DNA of 64,000 nucleotides from Pristionchus mayeri (lineage: Eukaryota > Nematoda > Chromadorea > Rhabditida > Neodiplogasteridae). Positions 1 to 12,312 of this stretch are shown here, in pieces. The notes beneath the pieces are model-generated. The model had not been told where the DNA came from and made no database searches. It saw only the letters and a program-made list of their open reading frames with translations. Location: contig BTRK01000005.1 of NCBI GenBank assembly GCA_036245805.1, positions 47,355,216 to 47,419,215 of the forward strand, in the 5' to 3' direction. The position numbers and the translations under genes were made by a program. Numbering within the stretch: the stretch's first letter is position 1; every line of letters starts with the position of its first letter.

Positions 1-469
1 AGCTAGCCTGGTAAGTTTTGCTTTTCGAGAAACCGTTTTAACTTTTAGTCTTTATTCACACATCATATACAGACCCACGCCGTCGAATTTTCGGCTGTTG
101 AAAGACCGGCTAATCTCAAGTAGCCAATGATGAATCGACTCTTCAATTCCTTCACTATTTACCTTCGCCGTTTTTATTTAACTCTTGTGTTGTGCATAAC
201 TCGTATCTTAAAGTTAATAAACATGTGTACAAACAAGACATCTTAATCTCAATTCTGCGTATCATGTTCTCCACAAAAATCATATCCTAATTCATAACCA
301 TATCATAATTCCCCACTCCCAACCATAAGAGACTCAGTTCTCTATTTCGCGCAAAGAGTCCTCCCCCAATTAAAGGTTCCACTGCTAAAGCTGTTTCTTT
401 ATTATGTAAACTAGTGGGCAATTACGCCTCTACAAACGATAAAATATGGTGCCGAAAATTTAGGAACTA
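1..469. other. Non-coding; right part is a satellite monomer
   Basis: I see no credible coding exon here. From roughly 330 to 469 the sequence matches the satellite described at 1737-3850, including the landmark ACTAGTGGGCAATTACGCC. The monomer is interrupted at 469 by the mariner-like element and resumes at 1737. Confidence 0.5.
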
Positions 470-1736
470 TTAGGCTGTTGCATAAGTTTTTTCCAATTTT
501 TACTTTTAAATGTTTCGCATATTCTGGTCTTTGGTTCTAATTGATTATCATTTTGATCGTTACATATTATTAGCGCATGGATGCACTCTTTAGCGCACTT
601 TAGCCCAGACCACTTGAGAGCGCCTAGTGGCCATAATGCTAAGTCAAAGTAGCCGCAGCCCCGAATGTAGCTGCGACTTTCTCAGATTAGATCTTTCCAG
701 TGAGTTGTGATTGGGCACAATAATAAACACTATCGTGAAGAGTGATGAACGTACATCACAATAATACACGTGATTCGGATTTGACACAGAAGACCTGTTC
801 AAATAAGGTGCAAATTTCAGAGTGGTGTTCAGATCGGCATGACCGAAATGTGTTTCGTTTACTGCGCATCCGCACACATTGGCCTATCGAAACCAAGCCT
901 ATCTCTTCATAAAGCTTCCTAGATGAGGGGCTTATATTTGCTTTATGGTGGGCTTTCATCATTACAATCACAAGCTGCAGTCATCAACACTAATATGATG
1001 AAATTAACACATCGAAATCAGTGTATTTCAAAGATTCCTGCTTAGATGATAGATGGAGGTCCCACATTTTTGTGTTTATCAGCATCAGCTACCCTCGAAC
1101 TATCCCCCATTAGCTTCGCATAGTCATGGCATTCCTGAGAATTCAGAAATGGTACTCCAAAAATAACAACTAAAAGTCAAAATTTTGATCGGTGAGGTCA
1201 ATATTCGGATTTTTCGATAAATCTCATTTTTGAAAAAGGGATGACGTGAGGTATCAAATTTCACAAATGGTAAAGTTACCTAATAAATTAAGATTAAAGC
1301 GCCCCTATACAACAGCCAGTCACTATAACACGAAAGCCATGAAAGGTGCCAACTCAAGTGTGATTTCTTTTCTACGTGGTTCATTTGCTATTCTCTAATC
1401 CTGGGATTGAGTAAGCTAGCACCGCTTTCAACCATATTTTTGAAAGAGCATTCAAGGGGCTTCTCAACAATGTATGTGAAGATGTCCAGTCTATTTCCCC
1501 TGCAAAGAAACAACGAGCTCAACTCTTTCAAAAATTTTCTTAAAAAATTTGATCGTTGTTAACGATCGATTTCTTCAATGTTTTAAAAGCACGGCACAAT
1601 TCGAACATATGATTATAAGTGTGAACTATACCCCTATATTATCCTACGGATTTGTACTGATCGGATTTGAAGGACGCCTTTTAGGAGACTTTGAATTACG
1701 AGACCGAAATTGGAAAAAACTTATGCAACAACCTAA
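470..1736. mobile_element. Mariner-like element, 1.27 kb, decayed
   Basis: Terminal inverted repeats of about 30 bases bound this segment: the left end reads TTAGGCTGTTGCATAAGTTT and the right end (about 1706-1736) is its reverse complement. A TA lies directly outside each end. The related satellite monomer near 3320-3335 has an uninterrupted single TA at the same place, so it acts as an empty site. TIR style, TA target and 1.27-kb length are typical of mariner elements. I could not recognise a transposase in any frame, so this is an old or non-autonomous copy. A second isolated end of this type lies near 19450. Confidence 0.75.
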
Positions 1737-3850
1737 TACTTTCCGATTGATTACCAAAATGTGGCAAAATCATGGTTCTCAGGCCGCGTCCGAACCAATG
1801 CTAGGCATCGATGCATTGCACTGATTGCCCAACGAAATCATGAATCTGACCCATCATCTGACGCATAGCGACGGCTTACGGTAGGTCTCAGTCACTGTAG
1901 GAGTTAAGTATTGATGTTTTCCGTCCATCCTCCGACGAAATCACAAATCTGACACAGCGTCTGACCCACGGCCACGGGTTACGGTAGCGGCTACGGTAGC
2001 TTTTGCTTACGGTACGAGTACGATATCGATGATTTCCATCCATCCTCTGATGAAATCATGAGTCTGACACAAGATCTGACCCAACGCCAACTCGGGTTAC
2101 GGTACGCAGACTGACAGACCAACACCATAATTTTGGTCGTAAAAAATTTTCTTCTGGAAATTTCTGAAATATTTTTCGTCTGCTGACCTTGTATTTTGAT
2201 TGCACAGAAACTATCAAAATCTCGCTCGAAACGAACGCGCCAGACAAAAACCCTTTCAGTTTATTGTATATGTAGCAACTAGTGGGCAACTACGCCTCTT
2301 TTAAGTATAAAGTTTCCGGAATATTTAGAAAATATTCCAATGTTGATGCCGGTAAAATCATGGTTCTGACGCCGCGTCCGTCCCAACGCTAGATGTTACA
2401 AAAGGGGCATGGTATCGACGATTTTCATTGAATCACCATCGAAATCATGAATCTGACCCAGCGTCTGACCCAGCGCACACGGTTACAGTAGGCTTTGGTT
2501 ACGGTAGTAGTACGGTATCCATGATTTCTGCCCATCCTCTGATGAAATCATGAATCTGACACAACATCTGACCCAACGCGAATGGTATACTGTGGACAAA
2601 CTGACAGACCAACGAACACCTCATTTTTGCACGTAAAAATTTTTCTTCTGGAAATTTCTGAAATCTTGTTCGTGTAATAATCTTGTATTCCGGATGGGGA
2701 CTTGATATCAAAATCCCATGCGAATCGAAAGCGCCAGACACAAAAAGCTTTCAGATTATTGTAAATGTTGCAACTAGTGGGCAACTACGCCTCTTTTAAA
2801 GTTAGAAGTTCCAGGAATAAGTAGAAAATAATCCCCTATTGAGGCCGGGAAAATCACGATTCCCAAGCCGCGTCCGTCCCAACGCTAGATGGTACATTAG
2901 TTGCATGGAATCGACGTTTTCCATAAATTGAATAACGATATCATAAATCTGACCCAGCGTCTGACCCAGCGCACTGGGTTACTGTAGGCTTTGGGTACGG
3001 TATTGTTAAGGTATCGATGATTTCCATCCATCCTCCGATGAAATCATGAGTCTGACACACCATCTGACCCAACGCCACTTCCGGGTTACTGTACGAGCAC
3101 TCACAAACGAACACCACTTTTTTGATCGTAAAAATTTTTCTTCTGGAAATTTTTGAAATCTTTTTAGTGTAATGACCTTGTATTTCGATTGCACAGAAAC
3201 TATCAAAATCTCGCTCGAATCGGAAGCGCCAGTCAAAAAAGCTTTCAGTTTATGGTATATGTAGCAACTAGTGGGCAACTACGCCTCTCCAAACGTTAAA
3301 ATATGGTCCCGAAAATTTAGAAACTATTTCCCGATTGATTACCAAAATGTGGCAAAATCATGATCCTCACGCCGCGTCCGAACCAACGCTAAGCATTGAT
3401 GCATTGCACTGATTGCCCAACGAAATCATGAATCTGACCCAGCATCTGACACATCGGACGGGTTATGGTAGGTATCAGTCACTGTAGGAATTAAGTATTG
3501 ATGATTTCCGTCCATCCTCCGAAGAAATCATAAAACACAGCGTCTGACCCACGGCCACGGGTTACGGTAGCGGTTACGGTAGTTTTCACTTACGGTACGA
3601 GTGCGGTATTGATGATTTCCATCCATCCTTTGATGAAATCATGAGTCTGACACAACATCTGCTCCAACGCCACTCTCAGGTTACGGTACGGTCACTCACA
3701 GACAAACGAACACCTTTTTGGTCGTAAAAATTTTTCTTCTGGAAATTTCGGAAATCTTTTTAGTGTAATGACCTTATATTTCGATTGCACAGAAACTATC
3801 AAAATCTCGCTTGAAACCAACGCGTCAGTCAAAAAAGCGTTCAGTTTATG
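1737..3850. repeat. Satellite array, monomer about 495 bp
   Basis: The landmark AGTGGGCAACTACGCCTC recurs at about 2281, 2776 and 3270, a period of about 495 bases. Each monomer contains shorter internal repeats of GAAATCATGAATCTGACCCA followed by GCGTCTGACCCAGCG and GGGTTACGGTAG. Copies diverge by substitutions and small indels. Many short open frames run through the array on the minus strand, but they are repeat-derived and change from copy to copy, so I call no genes. Confidence 0.85.
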
Positions 3851-4039
3851 GTAAGGTATGCAATAGCAACGCACGAGTACGCTTTTGAAAACGACGCCTA
3901 ACCGCGACGCCCTACCTCGCATTACTCCCGCGCGTCTCACCTTCGCGCGATTCGCATGTTGGCTCCGCCCTTTTTATCACCAATAATGCCTCTCATTAGT
4001 TCTTTAAATCATGCCATCTTATCTGCGTTCATGCCATAT

Positions 4040-4186
4040 CTAGAGTTCTCTTATTGGAATCTTATTGGAATGAAGTGAATCATTTTCATACACGTCTCAC
4101 GTGCACTATATAGATAATATACATAGTGCACGTGAAACATAGAAAATCTTATTCATTCCAATAAGATTACAATAAGAGAACTCTAG
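4040..4186. mobile_element. Palindromic MITE, family 1, complete copy
   Basis: A near-perfect palindrome of 147 bases. It begins CTAGAGTTCTCTTATTGGAA, ends with the reverse complement, and has TGCACTATATAG at its centre. A second copy lies at 17791-17948 and a half copy at about 21770-21852. There is no coding capacity; it probably moves with a transposase encoded elsewhere. Confidence 0.8.
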
Positions 4187-4188
4187 TC

Positions 4189-4801
4189 CACAGCGTGTCA
4201 GATTGAAAAAATGACGGCGCTCGAGCAAACTCATTCTTGGCCACTTGTTCTAGTGGAGCGGTGAGATGAGGAAAAATATAACTTTGTTTGAATTATCAAA
4301 TATGCAAATTTAAAAACATAAATCTCTTATGCTATGAGTATGCATATCTACCGTTCTGAACCAGTTAGAATATGTTTTTGAAATTTTTTTGACTGTGAGA
4401 CCCCACTCCTGGGGCATTTTCTGAATCCTCATGAGCAGCTCTACAATTGCAACCGATGGATTTTTGATATTTTATTTAGTATTCGAGTAATCATGAAAAA
4501 TGTGCTTTTTGTTGCACGTTTATAGCATTTTTTCAAATACTAAATAAAATATCAAAAATCCGTCGGTTGCAATTATAGCCTAACTGGTTCAGAACGGTAG
4601 ATATGCATACTCATAGCATAAGATATTTATGTTTTTAAATTTGCATATTTGCGAAGTGTTACAAAGATATGTTATGTGTTTCACCGTTATTATAAAGCCA
4701 ATATGTCCTCCTCTCACAGCTCCACTCCAGCAGGTCGCCCGAAATGGGATTGAACGAGCGCCGCGACGAACAAAGGAATTGTTCTTTCTGACACGCTGTG
4801 T
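4189..4801. mobile_element. Foldback TIR element, 0.6 kb
   Basis: The outer ends match as inverted repeats (CACAGCGTGTCAGA at the left, TCTGACACGCTGTG at the right). Inner arms also pair: about 4296-4370 with 4573-4652, and the stretch around 4455-4495 with 4525-4575. The whole element is therefore one long imperfect hairpin. It directly abuts the family-1 palindrome. No coding frame is convincing. Confidence 0.75.
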
Positions 4802-5416
4802 AGTCATATCTCTGTCACATATTGTGGTTTATTTGACTAACTATAAATTTAACAGTAATGTATCATGCTTAGTCTTGCAAGAATCTTGCTAACACAGATC
4901 TGCATAAGCGATAGTAATGTTTATCAATTTATAGTCGCTAAAATTTAGCATGAAATATTTCCATTTTGCTTTGTACCATTTCAAATTTGATCTCGTCGCG
5001 ATTATGCAATAAACGATCTCATCACAGGCGATGTTCCCCCCTGGCACAGCTCGTGCGTAATCAATATACCTACTTCGGTGCTCTGCCCTTCCGATCTCTA
5101 CCTACAGCATTCCTCCTGGCATCGATCATTCTTTCGTTACAATCTTCATTTGAATATGTCAACTCATTCCTGCATCGTTTTTCTCCACTTTCCCGCGCAC
5201 TCTCACTCTCTCCACTCTATCCCTCTTCTATTGTTGATCATTTCCCGCCTTTTCTTTCGTGTTTGCGTTCTTAATCCCGGTACTAAGTTAGCCATGCCAG
5301 TATCTAATGGAGAGCTTTCTAATTATGCATCTATTTTCGTATGTAAATACACTACTTGTGTATGATCTTATTTGTTCAAAATTTCAGTTACAACCTCTTG
5401 CAAACTTCCCGGAGTC

Positions 5417-8400
5417 ATGTCAACCGAATCGAACACCGACTCTATCGAGGAGTGGAGATCCAAGGTGAAATCGGCTATACAATTATTATTTTCAATTCTA
5501 ATTTCAGTAAAGTAATATGGGAATTGTGTTATTCTTGCAGATCTTTAAATTCTCCGAAGGCGACCCGCAAATGCGCAATATCCTAACCCGAGCCTTCGAA
5601 GGGCTCAAGAGCATGGAGACTAACAATATCAAGGTTAGTTCATTGACTAGTACAATCTCATCTTCATATTTTGGCGGGTGTTCACACGTCAGGATTAATG
5701 TATGCATCATCCGTTGTGCTATATAGAAATATGTATTTAATATATTTTTACTTTCAGAATCTCGAGTATCTTTACTATTCGATGGGCGCTCAACGGGAAT
5801 CCGCGGCTCAGTTCGACCAGCAAATGAAGTAAGTTTTTTAGTGGTGGGACTATCACTGTCGGATGGGCAACCTTCCGGATGATAATTAGGGATGGCTTGG
5901 CAAGAAAGGGTCTCTTCATACTACACACTCTCTCGCCGATCTGAATGGTGAGAGAGTGTGTAGTTTGAGGAGAGTCATTTCTTCAGGTCATCCGGAAGGT
6001 TACCATTCAATAATACCGTTTGCTCTTTTTCAATAATAATGCCTTGATTCAAACGATGCCTCTTCAATTCCTCTTCCAGCTCTGATGAACTCCGTCCTTT
6101 CCTCTACGCGCTCAACGAGGGCATCCAGAGGACGATAGGTGTGATACTGGAGAGAGAAAGGCAGAGGCCGGTGCCAGATAACCAGGTATACGCATATTCT
6201 TGAACTACAATAAGGATACACGTATCGTTCATGGCGGATGTTACACGTGACATTTTGTGATGATAAATGGAAAATTAGTTTTAACAAAAAAAACTATTGG
6301 GGTTATCCTTGGGGCTATACTACGGTTGTAGGAATGCCCAAAAACGTGGTATCAATAAGATCATCCAGAGAATCCTTGGGGCTTTACTTAGGACTGCAAC
6401 TGGCTGCTCAAAATGATCGGGTAAACATATTTTAGCTTGGCAGTAAAGGAGTAAAGGAACTGGATCAATTGATCGGGTAATGGTGAAATGTCTAAATACC
6501 AATGACATGATCACACTTTGCGTATTGTTGTTTGCATATAAACTACTATATTTTACAGGATACGTTCAACGAAGATTCGAAAATCGTGAGGATTTTCCCT
6601 GCCGCTGTAAGATCTGGTGGCAATGCAGTGGTTAGTAAGCAAAAGAAAAATACTTATGATTAAAATATTAATATTTTATCATATCTCAGGTCACTGCCCC
6701 TCTGGCGAACGCCAATGCACCTCTTCGAGGTGGAACTCAGAATTCAATGAACGGCCAGGTAGCAATTAATAACTCGATTAAAACGCATCCATTTCCTCAT
6801 CCGTATGTGATGAGCACCATCAGATTTTTCAGTATTTAATTTAAAAAATAAAAATATTGATTGCAGAGCACCAGCTCTGCTGCAGCTTCTGGCGGACCTC
6901 GAATTATTCAGGATCCTGTCCAAAACACCGCTGTACCTGCTCAAATGGCAATTCAGACTACCGTAAATGGACAGGTAACAATTCAAAAAATCCTGTTCTT
7001 TTATTCGAGGTGATTCCAAGAATAAAAAAAATCATTCACAGGGAACTGGTTCTGCTGCAGCTTCTGGAGTGCCTCGAATGCTCACTGCTGGCGCCGGAGG
7101 AATGCACTCCCATTTCACTCGTCATTCACTCGGAAATGTGAACCCTGCGAGATTCGGTTCGCAGACAATCGGAAATGGGCAGGTACGGTACAATTTCGAA
7201 TTCAGCATCAGGGCGCTGTAAAAGTATGGGGTGCATTTTTTTTTTGGTCGCTCTTTAATCAAATCCAGTCAATATTATCAACTTGCAGACCGCGTCATCG
7301 CATAAAAATAATCAGGTGTCGTCTGCAGCTCCGGATGCCCGACAGGTATTAGAATCATTAAAACAACATTGAATGATTGTTGTAATTGCAGAGGTTTACC
7401 AATACCTGTCCATTCACGGGAGGGGATTTGACTGGAAATGGACGAAAGAGAAGCGGTGGTTCGGTGAGTTGGCTTCACACAAATATTTCATAAAAATGAT
7501 CTCTCTATCTCGATATTATGTCACCTAATTATATTTGGAACTCAGACTCAGTAACGGCATATTAAAAAAAATAATACAAAAAAACAAATTATTTTAAGAG
7601 CCTCGCAAACACTGGACCATTCGCAAGAAGAACTATCACTGGCAGCGGGGGAACAGCAAGCAACGGTCTGGTGAGTTCACTTCATCAATCAATTTTAAAT
7701 TATGTATAAAGCTTAGCTTATCTCCATCTTAAGAGCTAGCATATTCTGTTAATAAGTCGAACACAATACCTCTTTCAAGGCCACTCCACCATTCGCGAAC
7801 ACTGGATCGGGAATGCCGTTTCTCGAGAAGCAGAAGGTTTTAATCATTCTTACATCACACTTTTTTTTCTAATAATAATTTAACATAGTAATATTTTTTT
7901 GCAAAATAAAATTAAAAATATAAAAAAAAACAAAATCAAACAAACGCAAAATAATACAAAATATTCTTCAGTTCACTCCGCGCGTCCTCAGCATGAATGA
8001 TGTGGCTGGACCGAACGGAAATCATCAGGTGTGTATAAGTATTTTCTATAGTTGTTTAATCCTGCACATGCTCGATATCCGTTTGACTATTATTCATCGT
8101 ATAATTTTTATATTAATTTTTATTCAGTTCGCTTCTCCTCTAGCAAACATTGGCGTGAATGATAGGGCAGGAACGAGCGGAAGTCAGGTAAATGTATTTG
8201 GAATTGGTACCAACGGTGACATGTCAATTATCTTTCAAAATAACCTGTCTTTGTAAAATATGTCTTTTTGCAGTCCGTTCCTCAACTCGGGAGGTTGAAC
8301 GACGTTGCTGGCTCCGGTGGACGTCAGCAGGTTGGCCACTGAATAATAATAATTTATCATGCTATATTATGAGATGATTAGGAGTAACTGTTGCAGGCAA

Positions 8401-9870
8401 CTTATAAACATGACAATACGATGTCTTGTCTAGTGGAAATGAATGACTTACGGTCTTCCATAAATATATTTCAAATAGAAATGAATGGCTATGACCTTTC
8501 ATGCATATATTTTAATGTTGTTCTAACATTTGCATTTAGCTTAATAATCTACATTTACAGTTCATTCCTCGCTACTCCAACGTTGGCGTGACTGATGTGG
8601 CTGGCTCGAGTGGAAATCAGCAGGTTTGGTTTAAGAAGAGTTGCAAAATAACCGGTAATTACTGTTCAGTCCGTTGCTTCCCGCTCAAATTTTGGAGTCG
8701 CTGATATAGGCGCGAATGGACGTCAAGTAAGTATATTTCCAGATGTTTACCATGTGACCGTTCTTGGTTGCTACACATAAACTGAAAGGGTTTTGATCGT
8801 TTATGTACAATCAAAACACAAGGTCAGCAGATTGCTAGAATAATTTGCTATTTGTTCAGGTCATGCCTTCCCTCTCCAATCAAGTGGATGGCGGTCCGAG
8901 CGGAAGCCCATCTGTGAATTCCCGCGTGCCGAATAGATGGAACCAGGGGAAGAACAAGCGCACGCTCAGCTGCCTTATCTGCCAGGTATCTTCGAAATTT
9001 GGGCCATCTTAGAATTTTGTGCAGAAAGATAGCAATTAGTCGTTGCGGCGTTCTGCGAGAGTTCAGTTCTGCCAGGCAAGTTTTTCGTTGTTGGTTTATC
9101 CCCCCAAGAAGCTTAAGAACCGATCGGTTTGCATATATATTGATGGTGATCCAATGTCACAACCCACAGTGACTCACTGCGATATATATCAAAATGATAT
9201 AAATTATGCAATATGTTTAATACAGGAGGGAGGCTTCACTCTCAGCTCGTTCAGTAACCATCTATCCGTCGTCCACAACACGACTCCAATGAATGTGCGG
9301 TTGACTTTCAATCGTTTTAAAGATACTAGGTCGAATGATCATTTGACGTTGCGCCGTTATGTCAAAAGCCGCATGATGCAGCTTTCATCCCACCTAGTGT
9401 CGTTTGCCAACTGTTGAACACGGGTTCCCGCATCATTATCCGTGCCTGACAGCCCAATAGACATTTATTTTCCGTAATTTTTAAAATTCCTTAGATCTCT
9501 TGTATAATATTGGTCACCATTGCCAACACTTCAAAATGAGAAAATTTGATGAAATTTAATATTTTTAGGCGAATGTTGCTTTCAAGTGCACCTGCGGCAC
9601 CATTCTCACCAATGCCCAGGCTGCCCGCCGTCACAGAGATTCGCCAGCTGGTCGTGTAAGTTTTTAATTTGTTCATTTGCAAATTCAATTCCGATGAACT
9701 CCACATTCTGTGAATACTCGAAAATGCTTTGAATAACTTTGTTATAAAAAACATTCATAACGTATTTTCAGACACACTCTGTCGAATTCACCGTGGTCGA
9801 ACGACCTGCTGATGCCACTGAGACGCAGGGAAAAAGTGCAATGCCCATCAAATCTCGCAACTCACTTTGA
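5417..9870 (+). CDS. Repeat-exon protein with terminal zinc-finger exons
   Basis: Proposed 21 exons, about 546 residues: 5417-5464, 5541-5633, 5758-5828, 6080-6185, 6559-6630, 6690-6758, 6867-6974, 7042-7182, 7289-7345, 7392-7463, 7599-7670, 7780-7836, 7972-8028, 8128-8187, 8274-8330, 8561-8623, 8670-8726, 8860-8985, 9226-9294, 9569-9655, 9772-9870. Every junction keeps frame and nearly all are phase 0. The N-terminal ~100 residues look helical (starting SIEEWRSK). Six or more middle exons of 57-63 bases encode degenerate copies of a unit such as SNVGVTDVAGSSGNQQ. A C2H2 finger (C-x2-C-x12-H-x4-H) is split between the exons at 8860 and 9226; a degenerate second finger follows at 9569. A splice acceptor at 5387 suggests a trans-spliced leader; AATAAA lies at 9985. 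I do not recognise a family; a nucleic-acid-binding role is inferred from the fingers only. Confidence 0.75.
5879..5997. repeat. Hairpin family H, copy 1 (intronic)
   Basis: Palindrome inside intron 3 of the repeat-exon gene. The core arm CATACTACACACTCTCTCGCC pairs with GAGAGAGTGTGTAGT. Outside the core the flanks pair again (AACCTTCCGGATGA with TCATCCGGAAGGTT), making a nested hairpin. Confidence 0.75.
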
Positions 9871-9984
9871 TTCAATTTAATAATATTCTTTCTCAATCCA
9901 ACTTAATTGTGTTATCCCGCCTCTCTTGTTCTCCCGAGATTGTAAGAAGATGTGCTATCCAAATGCATTTAATGATGAACGATA

Positions 9985-9990
9985 AATAAA
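9985..9990 (+). terminator. Poly(A) signal AATAAA
   Basis: AATAAA lies 115 bases after the stop codon of the repeat-exon gene and before the convergent minus-strand F-box-like gene. Confidence 0.5.
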
Positions 9991-10077
9991 CAATAATGTA
10001 CAGCGTTTTGACCAAGATCTTAGTGTACGTCATACAGATAAAAAGCGAGAATGTGCGATAATACATTGAGCGTTGAG

Positions 10078-11213
10078 CTAGTCAGAATGAGGTCGTTTCC
10101 CGAGAATTGACTCATTCTGATCGTTCGTTGAGAAAATAGTGCGGAATCTTTGAGCGATAGTAACGCATTTTGCTTTACGTGCAGCCAACTCTGCTCCAAT
10201 TGATATCCAAAAGTCGTCCGGTTTACCAAACATTACTCCTGCCCTCTTTTCACGTTCAAATAGCAAACACCAGGATACCATTTCGGAAACGCGAAACATG
10301 AGTTCCTCTGAAATTATAATTGTGTGATGAATAACCATGAGCTAACTTATGGAATCCGTTTCGCATGTTTTCGCATAAATCTTTAGAAAATCATATGCGT
10401 GATTATTCATGAAATCCATTATTATATTTCTAAAAAATGGTTGATTAAATATGTCTGATGATTTACTATAGCTCATATTTGATGTGAACTACGGATACTA
10501 AACATGGAGAAGGAGTTGTGTATATTCGTAAGAACAAAAGGTATTTTACCTTTGCTCGAAGCCTATATTTGGTACAGCAATCACAAATGTTTCAACTTCA
10601 ATTTCGCGTTTGATTGCAGTTTTAAAAATTTCGAGCATTCGCTTAACATTTTCGTGAATTTCGTGACTTCTGTCCATTCTAATTTCTAACTGTCCTATCC
10701 GACGCGATCTCGACAAAAGTTTAGTTATCTTCCGAGAAATTTCATCATCCATTGTGTGCTTCTCTCCCTCAGTTCCCTCTTCACTGATTGGAAGATACCA
10801 CTCAATTTTAGCTCGCTGTAAGTGTCAGTTGTGGAATGAACAAGTATTGAATTTACACTTACATTCTTTGAATCGAAAGTTTCGCTCCAACCATCCATAA
10901 CCTTTGAGAAATGGCCAAAGTATTTCCGATTGACAGTCAAAGCAACGCCCAGCTCCTTTTTGTGTTTCCTATATGTATAAAATTGACAATAAGAAATCAC
11001 TGGGAATGTCGAGCGGTATTCTGTGATCAAATCGCTCCAGGTAGTAGATATCTAAAGAATAATACATTTAAATGTTATATATCGAAATTATATTCATTTA
11101 ACAACAACACAACTTACCAACTGCATTGCTCCAAGTGAAATTGCTTCGATCCGAACGATAATTCGTATGATGTCGGGAGTGAGATTAGCCAATCTGAGGA
11201 AGCCTTCTTCCAT
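10078..11213 (-). CDS. F-box-like family protein, member 1
   Basis: Five exons on the minus strand: 11118-11213, 10863-11051, 10550-10815, 10347-10429, 10078-10307, all joining in frame. Exon 1 is exactly 32 codons as in paralogues and carries LANLTPDIIRIIV; with the start of exon 2 (STTWSDLITEYR) this resembles an F-box (leucine-proline start, later tryptophan). Known F-box proteins recruit substrates to SCF ubiquitin ligases through Skp1; the rest of the protein would be the substrate-binding part, but I recognise no named domain there. Exon 3 carries KITKLLSRSRRIG and exon 5 carries the family block KPDDFWISIGAEL. The gene is convergent with the upstream plus-strand gene. Exon 4 is the weakest call. 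Confidence 0.65.
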
Positions 11214-12312
11214 TAATTGAATAGAAGATAATGAATTTATAGATATTAATTAACTGAAAGATGAACACTAATTGTTCGATTCCAAAACCTGTTTATAATT
11301 AAGATCAAAGCAAAATACCAAAAAATATGAACAAAAACAAGAAGAATATTCAAATTAACAAGAAATGGAAACGCCTAATTGAGGAAGCATAAAATACGAA
11401 CGCACACCGTATTGATTAAATGATAGCACAGTGTTGCGATGGATCAAGAAACGCCTCAAGGAAAAACACGAGCTGTTTTTTTTTCTCAACCAAGAAAAAT
11501 ATACAAATATCATATATCTGTGAGTAGCGAAAAGTAAAATATTTTTATAATTCCCCTCATGTTCTCCTTCTGGATAAGGGAGTATCGCACCGAAGCAAAA
11601 TTCCGCTGCGAACAACGCAATGTTTGCACTTGCAACAAACATTTGGTTACAAAAATTTTAAGGCTCAAAACACAATTTCATCATTCCTTGTAATGGCTAT
11701 TCGCGCCGCCGTCGTTTAGAATACGAGTTTTATCGTGTAAAAATCAATAACTGAAGACTGGCTCATCCCCCTTTCCCTTGATCCACTGATCGACTTCTCT
11801 CATTCCTTTACGTTCACGATTATAAAGTGATGCGCCTTCCAATCCCACTCCTACTGAATCCACAGACACAAGATCTACTTTTTTTCATTGTTACCAGTCA
11901 CTAAAGATTCCGAAAATTATGCGATTATGCGAAAAATAATGCGCGCAATATGTGGCACATTCTCGTCATCGCCGTGCAATTGTTGAGGAAACGCTTCCTG
12001 GAATGTGTCAATATTAGCAAAGGACTACATTGAAAATGTTCAATATTATTTGTATATCACACAATAACTGTTACATCTAATTGATAAATGTTCATAGACT
12101 TGGATAGTATTCTAAGATGAATTATTCTGAATGTTTTCGTTTTTTCGGAGAAGGTCGAGCCTTTCTCCATAGTTGCAGTAACTACCCGCTGGCACCGCTC
12201 CATTATCCATATCAAGGCACGTACGCATATCTCCATCCGTCGTCACCTTCCTGTCCTCGAGAGGGAATCCCCGTAGGCATAGCTCTGCTGGGGAGATGCA
12301 GCCGGTGGTCAG
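11214..12312. other. Intergenic, no feature recognised
   Basis: AT-rich sequence between divergent genes. The open frames here have no exon-like boundaries or recognisable motifs. It would contain the promoters of the minus-strand F-box-like gene and of the RING gene starting at 12313. Confidence 0.4.

Noticed and set aside
644..971. Minus-strand open frames inside the mariner-like element
   Set aside because: No catalytic motif or similarity to a mariner transposase could be seen; frames are short and interrupted.
2056..3940. Repeated minus-strand open frames starting MPTSC(Y/N)IY
   Set aside because: They follow the satellite monomer and change length from copy to copy; no splice structure.
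5417..6185. Mediator KIX-like domain at the N-terminus of the repeat-exon gene
   Set aside because: A WRS-containing helical start is suggestive, but too few conserved positions could be matched by eye.
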